A stretch of 10,988 nucleotides of DNA from Spyradocola merdavium (GCA_018711265.1 DVIM01000095.1:1-10988), one strand, 5' to 3'; shown: positions 4,496-10,988, counted from the first letter of the stretch. Program-made: numbers and translations. Notes: generated by a model not told the origin, from the letters alone.

Positions 4496-5320
4496 ATGCT
4501 CGAAACCATGCTGCAAAACGTGCGCGAGCGCGCGCCGCTCGTGCACAACATCACCAACTACGTCACCGTAAACGACTGCGCCAACATCCTTCTGGCCTGC
4601 GGCGCTTCGCCCATCATGGCGGACGACCCGGACGACGCCGAGGAGATCACCGCGGTCTGCGCCGCGCTGAACCTGAACATCGGCACCCTGAACGCGCGCA
4701 CCATCCCCGCCATGGAGCGCGCGGGCCGGCGCGCAAACGCCCTGGGCCACCCCGTTCTGCTGGACCCCGTGGGCGCGGGCGCCTCGAGCCTGCGCACGAA
4801 CACCGCCGCGCGCCTGCTGGACGAGCTGACCATCGCCGCGGTGCGGGGCAACGTCTCCGAGATCCGCGCGCTGCAGCTGGGCGCGCGGGCCACGCGCGGC
4901 GTGGACGCCGCCCTGGAGGACCGCGTGACCGAGGAGAACCTGCCCGAGGCCATCGCCTTTGCGCAGGCCTTCTCCCAGCGGACGGGCGCGGTGGTGGCCA
5001 TGACCGGCGCCATCGACGTCGTCGCGGACGCGGAGCGCGCCTACGTCATCCGCAACGGCTGCGCGATGATGGGGCGCATCACGGGCGCGGGCTGCATGCT
5101 CTCGGCCATGACGGCGGCCTACCTTGCGGCGAACCCGGGGAACTTCCTGGAGGCCTGCGCCGCCGCAGTGTGCGCCATGGGCGTGTGCGGCGAGATCGCC
5201 CGGGACAAGACGGAGGCGCTCGGCGCGGGCAACGCGACCTTCCGCACCCAGCTCATCGACGCGATCTGCAACCTCACCCCCGAAGGACTTCAGGAGCGTG
5301 CACGCTATGAATTGCGATAA
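4496..5320 (+). CDS. thiM: hydroxyethylthiazole kinase ThiM
   Basis: This 274-residue cytosolic ribokinase-like enzyme phosphorylates 4-methyl-5-(2-hydroxyethyl)thiazole (THZ) with ATP, a thiazole salvage step. Family hallmarks are PLVHNITNYVTVNDCAN at the N-terminus, SPIMADDP, LLDPVGAGA, VRGNVSEI and the anion-hole/catalytic ITGAGCMLSA with Cys200. Length is typical (about 265-275). AAGGGAG lies 5 nt before the ATG at 4496. It is the first gene after the TPP riboswitch and overlaps thiE by 14 nt, so the two are co-transcribed and probably translationally coupled. No thiazole synthesis genes (thiG, thiH, thiS) are in the window, consistent with salvage. Confidence 0.97.
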   Translation: MLETMLQNVRERAPLVHNITNYVTVNDCANILLACGASPIMADDPDDAEEITAVCAALNLNIGTLNARTIPAMERAGRRANALGHPVLLDPVGAGASSLRTNTAARLLDELTIAAVRGNVSEIRALQLGARATRGVDAALEDRVTEENLPEAIAFAQAFSQRTGAVVAMTGAIDVVADAERAYVIRNGCAMMGRITGAGCMLSAMTAAYLAANPGNFLEACAAAVCAMGVCGEIARDKTEALGAGNATFRTQLIDAICNLTPEGLQERARYELR

Positions 5321-5951
5321 GAACAGCCTTCTCCTCTACGCGGTGACGGACCGCGCCTGGCTCCAGCCGGGCGAGACGCTCCTTGGCCGCGTGCGCGACG
5401 CCATCGAGGGCGGCGCGACGTTCGTGCAGCTGCGCGAAAAGGACCTGGACCACGCGGCCTTCCTCGCCGAGGGCCGGGAGATCGGCGCGCTCTGCCGCGA
5501 AATGGGCGTTCCCTTTGTCGTGGACGACGACGTGGACCTGGCGCTCGCCTGCGGCGCGGACGGCGCGCACGTGGGCCAGAGCGACCTCGCCGCGGGCGAG
5601 GCCCGCAAAAAGCTCGGCCCGGACAAGATCCTGGGCGTCTCGGCGCAGACCGTGGAGCAGGCCCTGGCCGCCGAGCGCGCGGGCGCGGACTACCTGGGCG
5701 TGGGCGCGGTGTTTTCCACCTCCACGAAGCTGGACGCCTGCGAGGTCCCGCTCGAGACGCTGCGCGCGATCTGCGCTGCGGTGCACATCCCCGTCGTGGC
5801 CATCGGCGGCATCGGCGCGCAGAACGTCGCCGCGCTCGCCGGCACGGGGATCGCGGGCATCGCGGTGGTCTCGGCGCTGTTTGCAGCCAGGGACACGCGC
5901 CGGGCGGCCGAGGAGCTCTCCGCCCTGGCGCGCAAGGCGGTGAACGCATGA
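5307..5951 (+). CDS. thiE: thiamine-phosphate synthase ThiE
   Basis: ThiE (214 residues, TIM barrel) joins HMP diphosphate and thiazole phosphate to give thiamine phosphate. Motifs seen are YAVTD (11-15), QLREK (41-45, HMP-PP contact), VVDDDVDLAL (71-80), GADGAHVGQSD (83-93), GVGAVFSTSTK (131-141, phosphate and diphosphate binding) and AIGGI (165-169). The frame is open upstream to 5124, but ATG 5307 gives the normal length and has AGGAG about 10 nt upstream inside the 3' end of thiM. It overlaps thiM by 14 nt and the HAD gene by 4 nt (ATGA), indicating a tightly coupled operon. ThiM supplies its thiazole substrate. The HMP-PP source (ThiD) is not encoded here. Confidence 0.97.
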   Translation: MNCDKNSLLLYAVTDRAWLQPGETLLGRVRDAIEGGATFVQLREKDLDHAAFLAEGREIGALCREMGVPFVVDDDVDLALACGADGAHVGQSDLAAGEARKKLGPDKILGVSAQTVEQALAAERAGADYLGVGAVFSTSTKLDACEVPLETLRAICAAVHIPVVAIGGIGAQNVAALAGTGIAGIAVVSALFAARDTRRAAEELSALARKAVNA

Positions 5952-6604
5952 GCCTGCCCGCCCCCTTCCGCTGCGCGATCTTCGACATGGACGGGACGGT
6001 CCTGGACTCCATGCCCGTCTGGGACACCCTGGGCGAGGACTACCTCCGCAGCCTGGGCCGGCCCGTGCCGCCCGGGCTGCGCGGGGTCCTTGCGCCCCTC
6101 TCCATGCAGCAGACCGCGAGCTACCTGATGGACCGCTGCGGCGTCCCCGGCCCGGCCGAGCGGATCATCGACGAAATCAACGCGCTCGTGGCGGACTTCT
6201 ACCGAAACATCGCGCCCGCAAAGCCCGGCGCGGCGGAGCTGCTCTCCTGCCTGCGGGCGCGCGGCGTGCGCCTGGCGCTCGCCACGGCCACAGACCGGCC
6301 CCTTGCCGAGGCGGCCCTGCGGCGCACGGGCCTTCTGCCCTACTTCTCGTGCCTGCTGACCTGTTCGGAGGTCGGCGCGGGCAAGGACCGGCCGGACATC
6401 TACTTCGCGGCCCTTGCGGCGCTTTCCGCCAAGCGGGAGGAGACGCTGGTCTTTGAGGACGCGGTGCACGCCATCGAGACGGCCAAGGCCGCGGGCTTTG
6501 CCGTGGCGGCCGTGCGCGACGCGAGCATGGCGGCGCAGGCGCCCCGCATCCGGGCCCTCGCGGACCTGTATCTGGACGCGCTGAACGACTTTCCCCTGCG
6601 ATAG
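5948..6604 (+). CDS. HAD-superfamily phosphatase of the thiamine operon
   Basis: The 218-residue protein has all four HAD motifs: DMDGT (nucleophile D13, acid/base D15), the LATATD threonine (T113 or T115), K146 in GKDRPDIY, and FEDAVHAIETAKAAGF (E170, D171). The alpha-helical cap between residues 20 and 90 is like that of beta-phosphoglucomutase-type enzymes, so it should be a soluble phosphatase or phosphomutase for a small metabolite. Its ATG overlaps the thiE stop (ATGA), so it is translated with thiE. Inference: it dephosphorylates a thiamine-pathway compound, most simply thiamine phosphate to thiamine for a thiamine pyrophosphokinase. A generic housekeeping phosphatase is the alternative. 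HAD substrate specificity cannot be read from sequence. Confidence 0.88.
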   Translation: MSLPAPFRCAIFDMDGTVLDSMPVWDTLGEDYLRSLGRPVPPGLRGVLAPLSMQQTASYLMDRCGVPGPAERIIDEINALVADFYRNIAPAKPGAAELLSCLRARGVRLALATATDRPLAEAALRRTGLLPYFSCLLTCSEVGAGKDRPDIYFAALAALSAKREETLVFEDAVHAIETAKAAGFAVAAVRDASMAAQAPRIRALADLYLDALNDFPLR

Positions 6605-6615
6605 GCGGCGCTTTC

Positions 6616-6635
6616 CCCGCAAAAAACGCGGGTTT
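6616..6635 (+). terminator. weak hairpin terminator after the thiamine operon
   Basis: CCCGC (6616-6620) and GCGGG (6628-6632) enclose a 7-nt A-rich loop and are followed by TTTCCCTT. It begins 12 nt past the HAD stop. The stem is short, so termination may be partial. Confidence 0.45.
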
Positions 6636-6638
6636 CCC

Positions 6639-6667
6639 TTGCGTTCCCGGCGGCGCAATGGTATGAT
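6639..6667 (+). promoter_or_regulatory. promoter of the single-pass membrane protein gene
   Basis: TTGCGT (6639-6644) and TATGAT (6662-6667) are 17 nt apart. A leader of about 65 nt with no recognised element precedes the start codon. Confidence 0.6.
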
Positions 6668-6740
6668 GTAGATACTGGAATCGTGCGCCGGCGGGGCGGG
6701 TGCGCCGCAATACACTTGGGCCGGCCGCGTGGAGGACATC

Positions 6741-7316
6741 GTGAAAGCCAACAACACCGATAAGGAAACCCGATTCGATACCCTGACGGACCTGGGCCTG
6801 CGCCCGGTCTCGCAGGTCTTCAACCAAATCCGCTATTGGAGCGCGCTGGACGACCCCGACGAGGAGAAGTGGGACTACCTCTCCCACTACACCCGGACCG
6901 AGCGCCGGGAGATGGGCCTGGGCGTGGGCGGGTTCAACGCGCGGCCGCTGATCGTCTGCGCGCTGATCCTGCTGCTGCTCATCGGCGTGGGCACGGGCGG
7001 CTACCTGGCCTGGCCGTACCTGAGCCAGCAGTTCAGCGCCCTTGGCGCGGCCAGCGGCGCGCAGATGGAGGTCGTCACCGGCTACATGGTCCGCCTCGGC
7101 TCGCGCGACCTGGGCGTGGTGGAGGACCGCGCGGGCATGGAGAACTTCGTCAGCTCCTGGCTGGCGCAGAAGAACGCCGCCGCCCAGGAGGGCATCGTCT
7201 ACCGCATCGCGCAGGACATCACCTACGAGGAGGTCCGCATCGACGCGGCCTACTGCGCAACCCTCGAAGAGGTCGAAAACGCCTTCGTCAAGCACGCCAC
7301 GCTGGACCTGGCCTGA
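6741..7316 (+). CDS. single-pass membrane protein of unknown function
   Basis: I do not recognise this 191-residue protein. A charged N-terminal region (1-66, with WSALDDPDEEKWDYLSHY) precedes one strong transmembrane helix (about 69-91, LIVCALILLLLIGVGTGGYL). A soluble C-terminal domain (about 95-191) follows, probably outside the cell given Arg residues on the N-terminal side. GTG at 6741 was chosen because GGAGGA (6731-6736) lies 4 nt before it. An in-frame GTG at 6729 would overlap that ribosome site and has none of its own. The gene has its own promoter and a strong terminator, so it is probably a separate unit despite following the thiamine operon. No enzyme motif is visible. Confidence 0.8.
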   Translation: MKANNTDKETRFDTLTDLGLRPVSQVFNQIRYWSALDDPDEEKWDYLSHYTRTERREMGLGVGGFNARPLIVCALILLLLIGVGTGGYLAWPYLSQQFSALGAASGAQMEVVTGYMVRLGSRDLGVVEDRAGMENFVSSWLAQKNAAAQEGIVYRIAQDITYEEVRIDAAYCATLEEVENAFVKHATLDLA

Positions 7317-7330
7317 TTCCGGCAAGCGCA

Positions 7331-7373
7331 AAAACCCCCAATGGAAGGGAAGTCCTCTTCCATTGGGGGTTTT
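7331..7373. terminator. strong bidirectional intrinsic terminator
   Basis: A perfect 17-bp stem (7331-7347 with 7357-7373) with A-run and T-run flanks and a 9-nt loop. It serves the membrane-protein gene ending at 7316 on the plus strand and the glutaredoxin-like gene ending at 7406 on the minus strand. Confidence 0.93.
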
Positions 7374-7405
7374 CTTTTCCGTTTCGTCCGCCGGGGCGGG
7401 AGCGC

Positions 7406-7669
7406 TCAGCCCCGCAGCGCGCGCTCGAGCACGCGGTGGACCTTTTCCTTTGTGGCCACGCCCTCGTGGACCTTGTCCCGGCCGACGTAGTAGGTGGGGA
7501 CGTAGTAGTAATCGTAGCGGTCGGCGATGTCCGGGTGTTCCGTCTCGTCGATGATCTCCAGCTCGATGTCGTTGTACTCCGGGTACTCCTGCATCAACTC
7601 TTCCATCCACCGGTGCGCGGCGCGGCAATAGGGGCAGCCCGCCATGGTGAACATTGTGACCTTCTGCAT
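7406..7669 (-). CDS. glutaredoxin-like thiol-disulfide oxidoreductase
   Basis: This 87-residue protein has a compact thioredoxin fold. The redox motif is AGCPYCRAA (C12, C15), identical in the active site to classical glutaredoxin CPYC. The cis-proline is P58 in YYYVPTYYVG. The C-terminal helix (73-86) is VTKEK-like and basic. It is predicted to reduce protein or low-molecular-weight disulfides in the cytosol; the reductant (glutathione, other thiol or thioredoxin reductase) is unknown, and many Clostridia lack glutathione. ATG 7669 was chosen over upstream in-frame codons because AAGGAGAG lies about 8 nt upstream and it gives a normal-length domain. It follows the small lipoprotein-like gene by 35 nt in the same direction, the last gene of a likely three-gene operon. 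Confidence 0.9.
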   Translation of the reverse strand: MQKVTMFTMAGCPYCRAAHRWMEELMQEYPEYNDIELEIIDETEHPDIADRYDYYYVPTYYVGRDKVHEGVATKEKVHRVLERALRG

Positions 7670-7704
7670 CCGGCCCTCTCCTTTCTGTACAAATCGCATG
7701 CCTT

Positions 7705-7998
7705 CTACTTGTGCCGGCGGCGGCAGAGCGCAAGGCCGCCAAAGCCGCTGATGACCGCCATGTAGAAGCCCAGCTCGTAGGTAAAGCCCGTGTTGACCGG
7801 CGCAAACATGGTGACCTCCATGCCCACGAGCTCCAGGATCAGCGAGATCGGGGCAAACCAGCCGTGCACGACGCCGTTGAGGAACCCGGCCGGGTCCTCG
7901 GGCGTGTAGACGGCGATGCCCGGCAGGCACCCGCTCAGCACCAGCGGCAGCAGCAGCACGAGCAGCGCCGCCAGCGCGACCTTCCGCGCCCGTTTCAT
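7705..7998 (-). CDS. small lipoprotein-like membrane protein of unknown function
   Basis: The 97-residue protein begins MKRARK plus a hydrophobic stretch ending in LVLSGC, a plausible lipobox with C24. It continues with YTPEDPAGFLNGVVHGWFAPISLI, then a second hydrophobic stretch (about 74-91) and a basic tail CRRRHK. The pattern P-GF--G--HG--AP--LI followed by NTGF-YE-GF resembles a widespread family of small bacterial membrane proteins with no known function, as far as I recall. GGGGGGAG is 8 nt before the ATG at 7998. It follows lysA by 22 nt and precedes the glutaredoxin-like gene, so these are probably co-transcribed. Whether C24 is really lipidated or the N-terminus stays as a membrane helix is open. 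Confidence 0.8.
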   Translation of the reverse strand: MKRARKVALAALLVLLLPLVLSGCLPGIAVYTPEDPAGFLNGVVHGWFAPISLILELVGMEVTMFAPVNTGFTYELGFYMAVISGFGGLALCRRRHK

Positions 7999-8020
7999 GG
8001 GGAAACTCCCCCCTTTCCGC

Positions 8021-9271
8021 TCAAAAGAGGTGGGTAAAGTCCAGCGTGGCGAAGTAATCCGCCGGGGTCTCGGCCCTGCGGATCAGCTCCACCTCGCCGT
8101 TGGCGTGCAGGAGCAGCTCCGCCGAGCGCAGCTTGCCGTTGTAGTTATAGCCCATGGAAAAGCCGTGCGCGCCCGTGTCGTGGATGGCCACTAGGTCGCC
8201 GATCTCGACCTTGGGCAGCGCGCGGTCCACGGCGAACTTGTCGTTGTTCTCGCACAGGGAGCCCGTGACGTCGTAGACGTGGTCGCAGGGCGCGTCCTCC
8301 TTGCCCAGGACCGTGATGTGGTGGTACGCGCCGTACATGGCCGGGCGCATGAGGTTGGCCGCGCAGGCGTCCAGTCCCACGTACTGCTTATACGTGTTCT
8401 TGATGTGCAGCACGCGGGAGACGAGGGAGCCGTAGGGGCCGGTCATGTAGCGGCCAAGCTCGGTCTTGATGGCCACGTGGTCGAGGCCCGCGGGCACGAG
8501 GATCTTCTCGTACTGCGCGCGCACGCCGCGGCCGATGGCCAGGATGTCCGCCGGCTCCTCCTCCGGGCGGTAGGGGATGCCCACGCCGCCGGACAGGTTC
8601 ACAAACGCGATCTCCACGCCCAGCTCCCGGTGCAGGTCCGCCGCCAGCTGGAACAGCTCCGCGGCAAGGCTCGGGTAGTAGGCGTTGTCCGTCGTGTTGG
8701 AGGCGAGGAACGCGTGCAGGCCGAAGCGCTTTGCGCCGTAGGCGCACAGGAGCTTCACCCCGTCGAAGATCTGCGGCCGGGTCATGCCGTACTTGGCGTC
8801 GCCGGGGTTGCCCATGATCGTGTTGCCCAGGCGGAACTCGCCGCCGGGGTTGTAGCGCAGGCAGACCGTCTCGGGGATGCCGCCGTTGTCCTTCAGGAAG
8901 TCGATGTGGGAAAAGTCGTCCAGGTTGATGAGCGCGCCCAGGCGGCGGGCGTACGCGAACTCCTCGGCCGGCGTGTCGTTGGAGGAGAACATGATGTCCT
9001 CGCCCACGATCCCGAGCCGCTCGCAGAGCATGAGCTCGGTCAGGCTCGAGCAGTCCATGCCGCAGCCCTGGTCGTGCAGCAGGCGGAGAATGGCCGGGTT
9101 CGGGCAGGCCTTGACCGCATAATATTCCTTATACCCCGCGTTCCACTGGAAGGCGCGCTGCAGGCGCTGCGCCGCGGCGACGATGCCCGCCTCGTCGTAG
9201 ATGTGGAAGGGCGTGGGATGCGTCTTTGCGATCTCCTCGATCTTAGCTTTGTCATAGGGAAGCGTCTTCAT
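8021..9271 (-). CDS. lysA: diaminopimelate decarboxylase LysA
   Basis: LysA (416 residues) decarboxylates meso-diaminopimelate to L-lysine with PLP, the last lysine biosynthesis step, and is cytosolic. The alanine-racemase-like barrel carries the PLP lysine K54 in YYAVKACPNP, LSGGVGIPY (phosphate-binding Gly loop) and ELGRYMTGPYG. The C-terminal domain has GSLCENNDKFA (C340-E341), corresponding to the conserved CES-D substrate motif of the fold-type III decarboxylases, and DTGAHGFSMGYNYNGKLRSAELLL. The CENND variant occurs in a LysA clade I associate with Bacteroidetes and Clostridia. ATG 9271 was chosen over upstream in-frame ATG 9346 because AGGAGGAA precedes it. Other decarboxylases of this fold (ornithine or carboxynorspermidine) are less likely given the CENND and GAHGFSMGYNYN context. 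Confidence 0.92.
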   Translation of the reverse strand: MKTLPYDKAKIEEIAKTHPTPFHIYDEAGIVAAAQRLQRAFQWNAGYKEYYAVKACPNPAILRLLHDQGCGMDCSSLTELMLCERLGIVGEDIMFSSNDTPAEEFAYARRLGALINLDDFSHIDFLKDNGGIPETVCLRYNPGGEFRLGNTIMGNPGDAKYGMTRPQIFDGVKLLCAYGAKRFGLHAFLASNTTDNAYYPSLAAELFQLAADLHRELGVEIAFVNLSGGVGIPYRPEEEPADILAIGRGVRAQYEKILVPAGLDHVAIKTELGRYMTGPYGSLVSRVLHIKNTYKQYVGLDACAANLMRPAMYGAYHHITVLGKEDAPCDHVYDVTGSLCENNDKFAVDRALPKVEIGDLVAIHDTGAHGFSMGYNYNGKLRSAELLLHANGEVELIRRAETPADYFATLDFTHLF

Positions 9272-9369
9272 CGCTGGAAATTCCTCCTTGCGCGCGCGAG
9301 TCTTGTCGTCCCCTATTTTACACGAAATCGAGGCGCACGGGCGCATTTTTACCGTCTTTTAATACAAGA

Positions 9370-9388
9370 TATGCAAAAACTGTGCATA
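9370..9388 (-). other. small hairpin between the aminopeptidase and lysA genes
   Basis: TATGCA (9370-9375) and TGCATA (9383-9388) enclose a 7-nt loop, 12 nt beyond the aminopeptidase stop. No U run follows, so at most it is a weak terminator. In the 129-nt gap to lysA I see no convincing -35/-10 pair, only TAAAAT-like sequence near 9312-9318, so lysA may be transcribed partly with the aminopeptidase gene. Confidence 0.35.
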
Positions 9389-9400
9389 CGCGCTTCCCGC

Positions 9401-10624
9401 TCAGAAGGCCCAAACCCCGCCCTCAAACACGGGCGCGCGGCTGCCGTCCTTCCGGATGCCCTCGATGCGCAGGTCGCGCGTGCCGACCATGAAGTCCACG
9501 TGCACGAGGGACTGGTTCACGCCCGCCTCCAGCAGCGCGGCTTCGTCCATCGCCTCGCCCCCGCGCACGCACTCGGAATACCCGCGCCCCAGCGCAAAGT
9601 GGCAGGCCGCGTTCTCGTCAAAGAGCGTGTTGTAAAAGAGCAGGTTCATCCCCGCGATGGGCGAATCCGCGGGCAGGAGCGCGATCTCGCCCAGGCGGCG
9701 CGCGCCGGCGTCCGTGTTCAGGATGGCGGCGAGCGTCTCCTTCCCCGCGCGGGCGTCAAAGTCCACGACCTGCCCGTCTGCAAACGTGAGCGCAATGCCC
9801 TCGACGCGGCTGCCGCCGTGGGACAGGGGGAGCGAGGCGACCAGCCGGCCCTCGGCCCGGTCGCGGTGCGGCGCGCAGAAGACCTCCTCGGTGGGCATGT
9901 TCGGGATGAAGGCGCGGCCGTCCTGCGTCCAGGACCTGCCCCCGGCCCAGTTCTGCCCCTCGGGCATGCCCACGGTGAAGTCCGTGCCCAGGCCGCTCTC
10001 GTAGTGGAAGGCCGCAAACTGCTGCGCGTTGAGCCATTCGGCACGGCGGGCGAGGTTCTGCTGGTGGGCCTGCCAGGCCGCGTCCGGGTCCGGCGCGTCC
10101 GCGCGCGTGGCCGCGAGGATCGCCCGCCAGAGCGCGGCCTGCGCTTCCTCCCCCGCAAGGTTCGGGAACACGCGCTGCGCCCAGGCCCTGCCCGGGTAGG
10201 CCGCCGCCAGCCAGGGGGAAACGCCCGTCATCCGGCAGCGCTGCGCCTCCTTCGTCGCGGCGGAAACCGCGTTGCGCCGCAGCGCGATGCGCGCCGGGTC
10301 CGCGCCCGCCATGCCGAAGGGGTCCTCGCTGAACAGACGCAGGTACGCGCAGCCCGCGCGCGAGGGCGCGTTGTACCGCTCCGCCTCCCAGGGCGGCAGC
10401 TTCCTGAGGTTCTCCTCGTCCTGGTAGAACAGGCGCGCGCGGTCGCAGGCCTCGTTCGACCAGTTGCACTGCACGTCGGCCGCGCCCATCCGGTAGGCCT
10501 GCGCCGCGAGCACCGCCGCCAGCGGCGCGGCCTCCGTGTCGGCGTTGAGGAGCAGCGTCTGCCCCTTTTGCAGGTCCAGCCCGGTCTTGAGCAGCAGGCG
10601 CGCATACGTTTCCATTCGTTCCAT
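9401..10624 (-). CDS. M29-family metallo-aminopeptidase
   Basis: The 407-residue protein matches the AmpS/PepS/aminopeptidase II (peptidase M29) family. These are cytosolic two-metal exopeptidases that remove N-terminal residues. Candidate metal ligands and catalytic residues are E246/E247 in NMPTEEVF, E313, H342 in ACHFALG, Y349, H375 in VHVDFMVGT and D377. Their spacing parallels that of the Thermus enzyme as I recall it. Length matches the family (about 405-415). ATG 10624 was chosen because GGAGAG lies about 7 nt upstream; an in-frame ATG at 10615 is the alternative. It has its own extended -10 promoter, divergent from the tRNA promoter, and lysA lies 129 nt downstream. It probably recycles peptides for amino acids; any functional tie to lysA is inference. 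Confidence 0.9.
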   Translation of the reverse strand: MERMETYARLLLKTGLDLQKGQTLLLNADTEAAPLAAVLAAQAYRMGAADVQCNWSNEACDRARLFYQDEENLRKLPPWEAERYNAPSRAGCAYLRLFSEDPFGMAGADPARIALRRNAVSAATKEAQRCRMTGVSPWLAAAYPGRAWAQRVFPNLAGEEAQAALWRAILAATRADAPDPDAAWQAHQQNLARRAEWLNAQQFAAFHYESGLGTDFTVGMPEGQNWAGGRSWTQDGRAFIPNMPTEEVFCAPHRDRAEGRLVASLPLSHGGSRVEGIALTFADGQVVDFDARAGKETLAAILNTDAGARRLGEIALLPADSPIAGMNLLFYNTLFDENAACHFALGRGYSECVRGGEAMDEAALLEAGVNQSLVHVDFMVGTRDLRIEGIRKDGSRAPVFEGGVWAF

Positions 10625-10660
10625 CTCGCTCTCTCCTTTGCAAAAAAACGCTCTTCCAAG

Positions 10661-10669
10661 AGTATAGCA
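10661..10669 (-). promoter_or_regulatory. extended -10 promoter of the aminopeptidase gene
   Basis: On the minus strand TGCTATACT (10669-10661) fits the TGnTATAAT extended -10 pattern. No clear -35 is present at the right distance, which extended -10 promoters tolerate. Confidence 0.6.
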
Positions 10670-10712
10670 CAGGCCGGGGAATCTGCGCCGCAAAAAAATT
10701 TTGGAAAAGCGC

Positions 10713-10741
10713 TTGACAAATCCGGCCGCAAGGTGTAAGAT
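10713..10741 (+). promoter_or_regulatory. promoter of the tRNA-Met pair
   Basis: TTGACA (10713-10718) and TAAGAT (10736-10741) are separated by 17 nt, ending 36 nt before the first tRNA. Confidence 0.8.
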
Positions 10742-10777
10742 AAATATCGTCGTCGAGAGATCGGCAGACAGAAGTAT

Positions 10778-10855
10778 CGCGGGGTAGAGCAGTTTGGCAG
10801 CTCGTCGGGCTCATAACCCGGAGGTCGTGAGGTTCAAATCCCACCCCCGCAACCA
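10778..10855 (+). tRNA. initiator tRNA-Met (fMet, CAU) with one extra base in the T stem
   Basis: Initiator features are all present: C1-A72 mismatch (CGCGGGG with CCCCGCA), three G-C pairs in the anticodon stem (GGG CTCATAA CCC) and encoded ACCA end. The D arm is GAGC AGTTTGGCA GCTC. The gene is 78 nt instead of the usual 77. The T arm reads GTGAGG TTCAAAT CCCAC, and five pairs form only if A10830 is bulged out. See the corresponding finding. Confidence 0.95.
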
Positions 10856-10858
10856 TTT

Positions 10859-10935
10859 GGCGGCGTAGCTCAGTTGGCCAGAGCATTCGGTTCATACCCG
10901 AAGTGTCAGCAGTTCAAATCTGTTCGCCGCTACCA
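10859..10935 (+). tRNA. elongator tRNA-Met (CAU)
   Basis: A regular 77-nt cloverleaf: acceptor GGCGGCG/CGCCGCT with G1-U72, D stem GCTC/GAGC, anticodon stem TTCGG/CCGAA with loop TTCATAC, T arm AGCAG TTCAAAT CTGTT, encoded CCA. It lies 3 nt after the initiator tRNA, so both come from one transcript. The CAU anticodon could in principle be an Ile2 tRNA with lysidine, but the body closely resembles bacterial elongator tRNA-Met. Confidence 0.92.
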
Positions 10936-10937
10936 GG

Positions 10938-10963
10938 AAAAGCCCGAGCGCGTTCGGGCTTTT
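10938..10963 (+). terminator. intrinsic terminator of the tRNA operon
   Basis: AAAAGCCCGA (10938-10947) and TCGGGCTTTT (10954-10963) form a 10-bp stem with a 6-nt loop and a T run, starting 3 nt past the CCA end. The last 25 nt of the window (10964-10988) hold nothing I can identify. Confidence 0.92.
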
Positions 10964-10988
10964 GTCGTATTCATTCTTTGTTTTGCCA

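Noticed and set aside
5690..6823. 377-codon minus-strand frame opposite thiE and the HAD gene
   Set aside because: Antisense to two genes with complete motifs; repetitive Arg/Gly/Val/His composition and no ribosome site.
8279..10738. Very long plus-strand open frame (819 codons) opposite lysA and the aminopeptidase gene
   Set aside because: It is antisense to two well-recognised enzymes, is rich in Arg/Ala/Val/His as expected from the complement of GC-rich codons, has no ribosome site and matches no domain.
1..10988. CRISPR array, phage genes, toxin-antitoxin pair or other defence system
   Set aside because: No regularly spaced repeats, integrase, phage structural gene or toxin-like pair was found. 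Apart from the IS end, the content is metabolic and housekeeping.

Overview
The window looks like a chromosomal segment from a GC-rich member of the Clostridia (Bacillota). The basis is strong AGGAGG-type ribosome binding sites, consensus TTGACA/TATACT promoters, compact U-tailed terminators, a TPP riboswitch ahead of thiM-thiE, a type I-beta DAHP synthase and an IS3-type transposase. The taxonomic call is inference. Nearly all DNA is assigned: ten complete protein genes, one leader peptide, one truncated transposase and two tRNAs. The many long ORFs on opposite strands are GC-driven shadows.

Layout. Positions 1-130 are the left end of an AT-rich IS3-family element, with the first 23 codons of OrfA and a long hairpin. 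It sits 26 nt past the stop of a threonine aldolase gene (157-1173, minus), which is divergent from a ChbG/YdjC-type deacetylase gene (1328-2230, plus). A 16-bp bidirectional terminator separates the deacetylase from a convergent DAHP synthase gene (2293-3306, minus). The DAHP synthase has a complete attenuator: consensus promoter, 25-residue Tyr-rich leader peptide (3439-3516), antiterminator helix and U-tailed terminator. Upstream is a polytopic membrane protein of unknown function (3579-4211, minus), whose promoter shares a palindromic -35 region with the promoter of the thiamine operon.

The plus-strand thiamine operon (promoter 4279-4307, TPP riboswitch, thiM, thiE, HAD phosphatase, to 6604) makes thiamine phosphate from salvaged thiazole and HMP-PP. 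Its HAD enzyme overlaps thiE by 4 nt and may dephosphorylate a pathway intermediate. A single-pass membrane protein of unknown function follows (6741-7316). On the minus strand come a glutaredoxin-like protein, a small lipoprotein-like membrane protein and lysA, in transcription order lysA > small protein > grx (9271-7406), then an M29 aminopeptidase (9401-10624). The window ends with tandem initiator and elongator tRNA-Met genes under their own promoter and terminator.

The most notable signal is the DAHP synthase attenuator: the Tyr codons, the antiterminator and the terminator are arranged exactly as ribosome-mediated attenuation requires. Second-look items are an extra base in the T-stem of the initiator tRNA, the shared palindromic -35 at 4276-4288, and the HAD enzyme in the thiamine operon.
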